Below are positions 8,020 through 14,310 of a stretch of 14,310 nucleotides of DNA, in pieces. The DNA is from Peronospora farinosa (Eukaryota > Oomycota > Peronosporomycetes > Peronosporales > Peronosporaceae), in NCBI GenBank assembly GCA_947646735.1, contig CANTFK010000628.1, forward strand, positions 1-14,310, read 5' to 3'. How positions within the stretch are numbered: position 1 is the first letter of the stretch; the number at the start of each line of letters is the position of its first letter. A program made the translations under genes and the position numbers. The notes beneath the pieces are model-generated. The model did no database searches. It was not told where the DNA came from and saw only the letters and a program-made list of their open reading frames with translations.

Positions 8020-8633
8020 TACACCTAAAGAAGCAAGAAATGTTGATAAGGACAGATCCAACACTCACGCACTCACGAAGTAGACTCTTGCTTCTTACCC
8101 AATGCAACAGTGACATGGGCATTTACGTGAAGCGCAATACAAGTCTTCGAAAACGCGGAGCTAGTGTAATCGTTCACAACTTCAGTCTCAATGTAAAACC
8201 AAATTAACTGCACTGCACCGCAAAGTGCAGTGTTGCCGTGGGTTATGCAAAATCCTCCACACAGTCTTAGACTTGGTCACAGGCCACAAACTAAGTTCAA
8301 GTCCAATACACTTGAAACACTTTCATCCCGCGTATGTGTGCTATTTTATTGCTGGCTGAACTCTTGCTTGTTCTCTGCTCAACGAACGCCAGTACCATTG
8401 TGGATCAAGTTTACGACTATCAAAAATAATTTTAGATGGCAAGATGCAAAAAATATACTCAGGTCCTTAGTTCGCAAACCTTTGCTACCTCTAAGCCTGT
8501 TCAACGTTTTAGATCCTTCCTATCCTGACTCACGATCTTGACCACAATCACTTATATATTGCGCCATCGCAGCAACATCATCACCACGACGTCATTGGGC
8601 TCGACAGGGTTCCGCTTTCTGCTAGAGCGTTTC
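8020..8633. other. Intergenic region, no gene recognised
   Basis: A plus-strand frame is open at 8230-8541, but its translation has no recognised domain and no support beyond being open. One perfect 8-bp hairpin (ACTGCACT/AGTGCAGT) lies at 8207-8231 with a 9-base loop. TATATA near 8554 has no gene to serve. The region lies 3' of the CRN gene and should include its transcript end, but no clear AATAAA was picked out. Confidence 0.4.
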
Positions 8634-10376
8634 CTAGTCACTAAAACCTGCAGCTGATGCTACTTCTTCAGCCAAACGATCGAGATTTTCTTGCGTAGCG
8701 CATTGAAAATAGCTATTAAGCGACTGCACCAGCGCCAGGCTCAGCGAATTCTCGTAAGGGAGTCTCAGAATGGAACGTGTAAGTATTTCAGCATCCCGTC
8801 GTTTCAAATAAGGGGTCGCATTATCTCCTATCACAAGATCAATCCAGAGAGTCTTCTCCTCAGTGAGTATCACATTTGACACACGAGGATCTCCATGAGC
8901 CAGGTTATTCGCGTGAAGCTGCCATAACATGTAAAAGAGGTTTCGTACTTCCATTCCAGTCGTTGGTCGCGGTAAAGGTTTCCCGACAGGACACAGTAAT
9001 AGCGCACCGCTTTCCATAGTTGCGGTGACATCTCCAATAGGTTTAATCGTCAAGCCTGTGTGCTCGGCCATTAACAAGGCTCGTCGCTCCCGATAAAGAC
9101 GTTCCACATCCGTTGCGATTTTCAGCGCGAAAATCTTTCCATCCTGCCCAGTTACCTTGAAAACGCGTCCATATGCACCACGGCCGAGAAATGCATCGCC
9201 TTCCACCACATTAACATGTAATGCCTCGCAGGCATTGGTCAAGTATGCCACCCACGGCGACGTGTTCTCACAAATGAAGTTCTGAAACAAAGATTTCGAG
9301 CCCCTGGTGATCCACTTCGCCTTTTGAACTCTGTAAACATAACCCTTGTAGCTACTGATTAACCAGAATGACTGACGGTCAAAAAGAATGGCGTATGCTG
9401 ACGCCTCGGGGCAAAGGTTTTGCAGGTATTTTACCACTTGCCCAAACGCAGCGTCAGATAAACTAAGCTTGCTTTCGAACAGAATGAGGCAGTCGAACAA
9501 TTCTTCTTCTGCAACTCCAAATCGAAATCCATCCGGGCGATGAACACGATCTTGCGGTTCTGGCTTGACACGATACATTCCAGGATGGGTCGCAAATCCA
9601 TCCGGTTTGAGGTGTTTGTTCTTATATAATTTGAAACCCTGAGAGAACCATTGATACCTCTCACTATTCACGTATACCAAACCACAGCTTTCTAGTATGC
9701 TGCTGAAGAAAGGAATAATAAATGCGTCAAAATCAGCCTCATTCGTGATGACATCAGCTTTAATCTGAGTCTCCTTCGACCAAAATGCTTCTTCGCCCTC
9801 GACTGGTGCAAATTCAAAGACCTGTTTTGTTACTTTCAGTTTTATTCGCTCTTGCTCACCAAGTGCTGCATTCGACAAGGACTTTGACGATTTGTGTGGC
9901 AAGGAGGCCATCATTTGCTCAAGCTGCTGCGCAGTCCGCAATAAACAATTTATTATTTCTCGCATCTGTGCTGCCTCATTGACATTTTGAGCTTGTACGT
10001 GTTGTTCCTGATACGGAACTACCACCAGCACGTGAATTTGTTCTGGCAATGGCTGCGACATCTTGTTATCATCAAAGAGCCAACGCTGTAAGGTCCTCGT
10101 TGCCATCACTTGCTTTACACTAATCATCTGCTGGATATTTGGATGTATCTCACCTCCATATAGCAGTTGCGCAGCAGCATCGTCGTCCTTTAGCCACTTG
10201 TCGTCCGTTCCCTTTGCCAGGAAGAGCTGCAGCTGGTCCGCATCAAAGTTCTTCAAGGCGTTCGCCTTTTTTGACTTAATGACCTTCTTTAAGTCCCCCA
10301 CACTTTGAGTCACATCGATCTCCACGGAAAACGCACTTCCCTTCACACCCACAATGGCGCAGAACAGCTTTACCAT
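8634..10376 (-). CDS. Crinkler (CRN) effector with nuclease-like and kinase-like domains
   Basis: 580 residues, single exon. The N-terminal CRN translocation module opens MVKLFCAIVG, carries the signature LQLFLAK (49-55) in a ubiquitin-like fold, and ends at the HVLVVVP junction (115-121) where CRN C-termini are known to be swapped. There is no canonical signal peptide, which is common in the family. A helical linker follows (125-160). Residues about 195-345 resemble a PD-(D/E)XK nuclease: PDG motifs at 258-260 and 281-283, ESK (301-303), then a helix with Q313..Y317. Residues 396-515 are kinase-like: GRGAYGRVF (398-406), Lys419 in FALKIA, HGDPRVSN (494-501) and Asp513 in IDL instead of DFG. 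CRNs are known to act mostly in the host plant nucleus. The nuclease+kinase layout follows a published CRN class, but the fold calls here are by eye. It is intact while its neighbours are decayed. Confidence 0.93.
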   Translation of the reverse strand: MVKLFCAIVGVKGSAFSVEIDVTQSVGDLKKVIKSKKANALKNFDADQLQLFLAKGTDDKWLKDDDAAAQLLYGGEIHPNIQQMISVKQVMATRTLQRWLFDDNKMSQPLPEQIHVLVVVPYQEQHVQAQNVNEAAQMREIINCLLRTAQQLEQMMASLPHKSSKSLSNAALGEQERIKLKVTKQVFEFAPVEGEEAFWSKETQIKADVITNEADFDAFIIPFFSSILESCGLVYVNSERYQWFSQGFKLYKNKHLKPDGFATHPGMYRVKPEPQDRVHRPDGFRFGVAEEELFDCLILFESKLSLSDAAFGQVVKYLQNLCPEASAYAILFDRQSFWLISSYKGYVYRVQKAKWITRGSKSLFQNFICENTSPWVAYLTNACEALHVNVVEGDAFLGRGAYGRVFKVTGQDGKIFALKIATDVERLYRERRALLMAEHTGLTIKPIGDVTATMESGALLLCPVGKPLPRPTTGMEVRNLFYMLWQLHANNLAHGDPRVSNVILTEEKTLWIDLVIGDNATPYLKRRDAEILTRSILRLPYENSLSLALVQSLNSYFQCATQENLDRLAEEVASAAGFSD

Positions 10377-10567
10377 GATTTTGAGCCAGAATATTCGCTT
10401 TTTGTACGCGAATGGATATTTTTTTTATACGAACACACAGGGACCAAAACGTGAGACATCCTTCCGTTCTGAATGGCTGACTACCAAAAATAATAATATC
10501 GATCTTGCTGAGCGAACGACTTAGACAAGTAAGATTTTTCTAGCGCTAATCGGAGCTGGTTTACTAA
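10377..10567 (-). promoter_or_regulatory. 5' region of the CRN gene with hairpin and TATA-like run
   Basis: In the likely leader a stem ATTCGC/GCGAAT (10393-10398/10408-10413, 9-base loop) begins 17 bp before the start codon and can be lengthened by AATAT/ATATT after two unpaired bases. A minus-strand TATAAAAAAA-type run (10420-10430) lies about 50 bp upstream of the ATG. No match to the oomycete initiator (a CTCATT-centred core) was found on the minus strand. Promoter function is inferred from position. Confidence 0.35.
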
Positions 10568-10986
10568 ACAAGTCACATCCTTTCCTTCAATGTTTCTTAT
10601 GGTTACGATGCTGAACGTATCTCCGACGTGGATGCCGCCTTGCTAACTACTGTTTGTAATGAAGTATGCACACAGTCACAGACGCCCGAGCACCTTTTTG
10701 CCGCTATTGAGATCATGCGCTTGCAGAATATTAATACTTTGCAGAACAAGGTGGATCGGGTTAAGGACGATGCCACTGTAGCTCAGCACGAGAAGATGAC
10801 GAAATTTGTGGCCGCTACGGCCCCCTCGGCGCCCCGATTACCCCTATTTCGGCCGTGGTCAAGTACAATGTGGACGTGGCTGGAGAAGCTCACGGAGAAC
10901 GTGATGCAGGTCGCCCAGCGTTTGTCAAAGCAGTGTCTGAGCTGCGTGTCCGGAAGACCCTGGAATTGAGGTGTGTTGGGCACTAA
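10568..10986 (+). pseudogene. Frameshifted fragment of an unidentified helical protein
   Basis: A frame open from 10568, without an ATG start, reads as a helical protein (YDAERISDVDAALLTTVC, then EHLFAAIEIMRLQNINTLQN, then AQHEKMTKFVAA). Near the C-run 10821-10825 the natural reading moves to the next frame, which continues as AVVKYNVDVAGEAHGERDAG and VKAVSELRVRKTLELR to a stop at 10986. A one-base loss explains this. A possible 71-bp GT-AG intron (10971-11041) follows; after it one frame reads CQSLDLKDIDASIL to a stop at 11095 and another stays open to 11201, so the 3' structure is unresolved. The 5' end is missing. The family was not recognised. The 260 bp up to 11246 hold nothing else I can support. 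Confidence 0.55.
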
Positions 10987-11246
10987 TCTAAACTGTCGTG
11001 TGCTTTACTGTCGTTATTGTTGTACGATGTTATATACACAGCTATACCGTTGCCAATCGCTGGATCTCAAGGACATTGACGCAAGTATCCTTTAGCGACG
11101 TGAAAATGTCGAGCATATTTCTTTCAGTGTTTCTGATGTCTCATGTTAGTTCATTATATAGAGGTCTTGTGAATGAGGCTTTTCATCAAGAAGTGATGTG
11201 ACTTTGAAAAACATGGCAACAGACTGCTGTACGCATCAATTCTTTA

Positions 11247-12021
11247 CTAGACTTCAGATCCAATTCCTGCGATGTTGCCAGCATCTTGAACGTCTGCATA
11301 TATATCGCGGTACTGTAGTCCATTCAGCAACAGCTTCTTTGATATGTCCTGTTGGCGAATGAACTCTTCGGGTATGTTAATGCCTTTCAGAGCTTTGCAT
11401 CTCTGCACTGCAAACCGCACTGACCTTGCCATCTTCGTAACTTATGTAAAAGAGACTATTTGGCTCAAATTTGGTCAATCGTCGGTACACTAGCAAAGTT
11501 TTCTTGTGCTTGGAAACGAGGTGGAAACCCTTACGCACAGCAATGTCGGTTTACCAATACCCAGCAAGCCCATCACAATACTTTTCTTCGTATGCAAGTA
11601 TTCACGCTATTGTGAAAAGACTTTTGAAACTATCCATCCAGCATTTTCCATTCGCCAAAACCTTTTCCACTTGTGGTAGATCTACCCAAGCTGCTCATGA
11701 ACGAAGGGCTCTTGTGTACAGCAATGACACCCCATTCGTTCAGTAGAATGCATTCCTCAGCGTATTTTATGGCTCGTTCAGTACAATGGCGGGTGTAAGC
11801 TGTACTTTTGCTGTAATCGAAGCAACATTCGCAACCTGTGCTGGCAACTTACCAGTACGTGTAATGGAATATTCCAGCTGCAACATCCTCCTCGAGACTT
11901 GAATCCGCATAGCTTCCTCCATGTAGCCAATTAACCACGCTGACTGCGCTGCTGCACCGTCTACAGCGTCAGACCACTGATGTAACTCACGCTTTGCTTC
12001 ACCTTTGCATCCGTCAGCCAT
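11247..12021 (-). pseudogene. Intron-containing gene with several disabling lesions, family unknown
   Basis: Exon 1 (12021-11853) starts at an ATG just after an in-frame TGA and encodes MADGCKGEAKRELHQWSDAV and onward. A 53-bp intron (11852-11800, GTAAGT...TACAG) joins it in frame to exon 2 (11799-11630), which reads CTERAIKYAEECILLNEWGV up to FGEWKMLDG and then meets TAG (11630-11632). Protein-like sequence continues past the stop (FQKSFHNSVNTC), then in a second frame (YCDGLAGYW, TAA at 11551-11553, TDIAVRKGFHLVSKHKKTLL), and after a third frame change near 11385 as GINIPEEFIRQQDISKKLLL to the end at 11247. So there are two stops and at least two frameshifts in one ancestral gene. A short 112-residue protein from the first two exons is still possible. 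I do not recognise the family. Confidence 0.65.
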
Positions 12022-12690
12022 GCGCCGCGGCCCTCATCTTTCTGTGCCAGGAGGAGCGCTGGTCCATGGCATAACATGAGATTGTCACCAACTTCATCTC
12101 TTTGTGTGCCCTCTTTAAGTGTCCCACTGAATTGTTGTAATGGAGTCCACAGGAAAGACTCTTGCTTCTTCAGTCAGCACGCACATTTGATGAAGCAGTA
12201 CCATTTTCCTACAGCTGAGAAATTGTCGAAGGAGATAATTTTTCAAGTCTGCAAAAGCGAATTGAATCGATGGGTCAGCAGATGGTGCACTGAGAAAGCA
12301 GAAAGGTAGGTCTCAATGGCAGTGGACAAAACTATCTTCCTGTGAAATGGGGTTAGTCTCTATCGGAAAGAGAAACGAACAAATGAATTGCTCGTCCTGC
12401 AAAAGTGAGAATGAAATTACGCTCGTCTGGCCTGGCTTGTTCATGTTGCTCATTGCTCCATTGGCTTCTCGCGAACCTTGTCTTGGTATGACTCATCACA
12501 TGTGCTAACGTCGAGTTGTCCTTATAAATTCGTTGTGCAGTACACAACGTCACAGTTTAGCAGCATGAAGAGCTCTCCCGCTTCGATGATTTGCAACTGA
12601 GATCAATTCACTGCAGCGGCCAAAGCAACACGGGTTAAAGACAACTTTATACAAATCACCACACATTTGCAATTTTACCTTATACTGGTA
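12022..12690. other. Region without a recognised gene
   Basis: Small open frames exist (12076-12309 plus, 12353-12553 minus, 12550-12759 minus), but none shows a motif or a splice structure I can defend. The last one runs on from the broken Rab7 copy but has lost similarity after about 12691. A 14-base string GACTCTTGCTTCTT also occurs near 8082, which is probably chance or a short dispersed repeat. Confidence 0.35.
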
Positions 12691-13406
12691 TACGTACATA
12701 TCGTCTTCATGGCCCTTGTGCAAAGCCGAAGCAGCAATTGTCTGAAACGCTTCTTCCACACTCGTCGCTTCCTTCGCACTTGTTTCATAGTGCTGAATTG
12801 GCTAAATCACTCCCACCGTAATAAACATCAACACCAATCATGTAATTGCAGCACTGTCATATCCACTCACCTGTTGGACGTTCTTTCCACGGCACCACTC
12901 GTGCGCCTTCTCCTTAGGACCTGCACCACGATTATGATAAGTCATTCAACAGCCACAATTCCTAGACCCTCAGCCCGAGTCAATTATTTCTCCTCACTCT
13001 TCGTTCCGACTCCTTGTCCACCTTGTTACCCAGTACAATAAACGAAAAAGGCATCCGAGTCTCTTTGTCCTGCCTGTGCCAAGAACTCGTCTCGCCACGT
13101 GTCCAGCTTCTCAAAAGACTACAATAAAACGATAGAAATGTCAGCCCTTTGCAGCCTCACTACTACATCTTCACTGTTATTAATTGCCTTGGGGTTTGTA
13201 ATGTCATAGACCAGTACGCATGCATCAGCTCCACGGTAAAATGCGACACCTAGACTCTGGAATCGCTCCTGGCCCGCCGTGTCCCAGATTTGCATCGTCA
13301 CCAGTTTGTCGTCCAGCATGATCTCCTTGGTAAGAAAGTCGGCACTAATCGTGGCCTTGTATTGACTACTAAACTTTTCATTTACGTACTGGATCATAAG
13401 CGAGAG
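12691..13406 (-). pseudogene. Broken Rab7-like small GTPase gene
   Basis: Rab7 traffics late endosomes to vacuoles. The remnant begins inside the family's SLMNQYVN region (here [11 protein letters not shown]) with no ATG or P-loop GDSGVGKT exon upstream. Then come [13 protein letters not shown] (Gly changed to Ser), intact G3 WDTAGQERF and YDITNPK. An intron of 69 bp (13187-13119) follows with a GC instead of GT donor, then SFEKLDTWRDEFLAQAGQRD. An extra T in the run 13045-13049 shifts the frame and leads to a stop within the G4 region, though GNKVDKESERR (13030 downwards) survives in another frame. A donor near 13000 seems to have lost a G. Exon 12920-12871 (KEKAHEWCRGKN), a 69-bp intron (12870-12802) and the G5 exon (YETSAKEATSVEEAFQTIAA) follow. 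No C-terminal CC prenylation motif is found. Introns show it arose by DNA duplication, not retrocopying. Confidence 0.85.
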
Positions 13407-13463
13407 AGGGCTCAAATTGTCTATTTACAGGGAGTTAAAACTTTGTGCAAGATCTCTGGTTAA

Positions 13464-13713
13464 GTGGTTGCCTTAGTCTTCTACCTTGACGCGATTTTCT
13501 TCCTTCTTGCTTTCCCATTCTTCTGGCTTGATACATCGGACGTCACGGGAGGCACTCTTCTCAAGACACGTAAGTCGGTTTTTTTATCCCAAGTCCGGGG
13601 TTAGTTTTTATCTGTGCGCAGTCTTGACCGGATGGCTGGGCTGCTCGCGCACTCGAGGCGATCTGTTTTCAGGGGACAGTGGATGCTTCGAAAGGAGTCT
13701 TGTACCACCATAG
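13464..13713 (+). pseudogene. Possible two-exon fragment, membrane-like, unidentified
   Basis: A stretch open from GTG 13464 directly after an in-frame TAA encodes a very hydrophobic segment (VVALVFYLDAIFFLLAFPFF) followed by WLDTSDVTGGTLLKT. A canonical 52-bp intron (13570-13621, GTAAGT...TGCGCAG) would join it in frame to LTGWLGCSRTRGDLFSGDSG and a stop at 13711-13713. There is no ATG start, so it would be a fragment. Matching phase across a good donor and acceptor is the only support. The overlapping frame 13486-13713 without splicing is the alternative. Confidence 0.35.
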
Positions 13714-14310
13714 AGTCCCAACGAGACATCTTGACATAATCCCAGGCCTCTTCAGGAGGTCGACTTGCTCTGCTTTTCCCATCAACCTCGAATTACAATC
13801 GTTTTAAGACATGCCTAGACGCACCACAGGACGAAAAGTGTCTGGCCTGCTGCTTACTATATATAACAAAACGAACCGGTACTGGATCTCAACGGGTCGT
13901 CACGGCTCTCGAAGCAGTTCTCTTCGTGGAACCGGCAATCGCGCTCAGCGAACGGGTCGACTGCTTGGGCTAGATCGTAAAGAATAGGAACTAACGTGGT
14001 GCTAGATGCCTCAACGCTTTGTCGACGGCATAACACCCAGGGATATCCTACCCTTACGGGTCACACGCTACGCTGCCTCCCAGAGCGCGCGCAGCGAGGA
14101 GAAGGCCCCCCCCCCTTTTGCCTTGGCCCCACTATGGGGGACTTTCCATCCAAGGAAAAGGGGACCAGTACACTGGCTCTCGAAGGTCTCCGTCTCTGTC
14201 CGTTGTTGCCCGAAGGCGCAAATTGGGAAGTGTACTGGTTCATAAGCGACGTCTTTCCTCCAAAGAGCCGGTCAACCGGTCCCCTCTGACTAGAGCGGGA
14301 AGTCCCTCCT
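13714..14310. other. Right-edge region, unassigned ORF and short inverted repeat
   Basis: No known gene was recognised. A plus-strand frame from 13996 to 14289 (GTG start, 97 codons) is open and reads plausibly near its end (EGANWEVYWFISDVFPPKSR), but it crosses a run of ten C (14106-14115) and two other frames are open too. An 11-bp perfect inverted repeat ACCAGTACACT/AGTGTACTGGT lies at 14164-14174/14229-14239. TATATATAA at 13860-13868 could be a TATA box. The stretch may be the edge of a transposable element cut by the window border. Confidence 0.25.

Noticed and set aside
8082..8095. GACTCTTGCTTCTT shared with 12160 region
   Set aside because: Only 14-15 bases match and flanks differ, so it is too short to call a repeat.
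8230..8541. 103-codon plus-strand open frame
   Set aside because: No motif, no homologue recognised, and no splice or codon evidence; treated as a chance frame.
10063..10308. Plus-strand frames within the CRN gene and similar frames inside the other four intact genes
   Set aside because: They lie opposite or out of frame with strongly supported genes and have no domain of their own.
14135..14147. GGGACTTTCC, identical to a vertebrate NF-kB site
   Set aside because: Ten-base chance match; this pathway is not known from oomycetes.

Overview
The window looks like nuclear DNA of a plant-pathogenic oomycete of the Peronosporales (a Phytophthora or a downy mildew). The strongest evidence is an intact Crinkler (CRN) effector gene, with its LQLFLAK and HVLVVVP motifs. 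Short GT-AG introns in decayed genes, ATG contexts typical of eukaryotes and gaps of only 97-142 bp between genes agree with this. The species cannot be named from the sequence alone.

The layout has three zones. (1) 1-2074 is accessory DNA without a convincing intact gene. It holds a run of adjacent stem-loops (641-914), a 145-bp imperfect inverted repeat (1107-1250 against 1397-1541) around a 30-bp direct repeat, and an exon-like open stretch on the minus strand. Much of it could be retrotransposon or LTR debris. (2) 2075-7446 is a compact, conserved block: a DDX51/Dbp6-type DEAD-box helicase (+), a TRIT1/MOD5-type tRNA dimethylallyltransferase with a C-terminal zinc finger (-), an L7Ae-fold protein resembling RNase P/MRP subunit Rpp38 (-), and a ubiquitin-like-domain protein with four predicted membrane spans (+). 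The first three all act on non-coding RNA (pre-rRNA, tRNA, RNase P/MRP). The last two share a 142-bp divergent promoter that carries an inverted repeat with CCAAT cores. (3) 7447-14310 is accessory again. One intact 580-residue CRN gene (8634-10376, -), with a predicted PD-(D/E)XK nuclease-like region and a kinase-like domain, sits among at least four decayed genes: an unidentified remnant with N-glycosylation sites (7460-8019), a frameshifted helical-protein fragment (10568-10986), a multi-lesion minus-strand gene (11247-12021) and a broken Rab7 GTPase copy (12691-13406). A small possible spliced fragment lies at 13464-13713.

The contrast between a tight housekeeping block and a repeat- and pseudogene-rich zone holding an intact effector fits the 'two-speed' genome pattern known from oomycetes. 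No RNA gene, CRISPR array, replication origin or intact transposase was found. All family assignments come from motifs read by eye; no database search was run.
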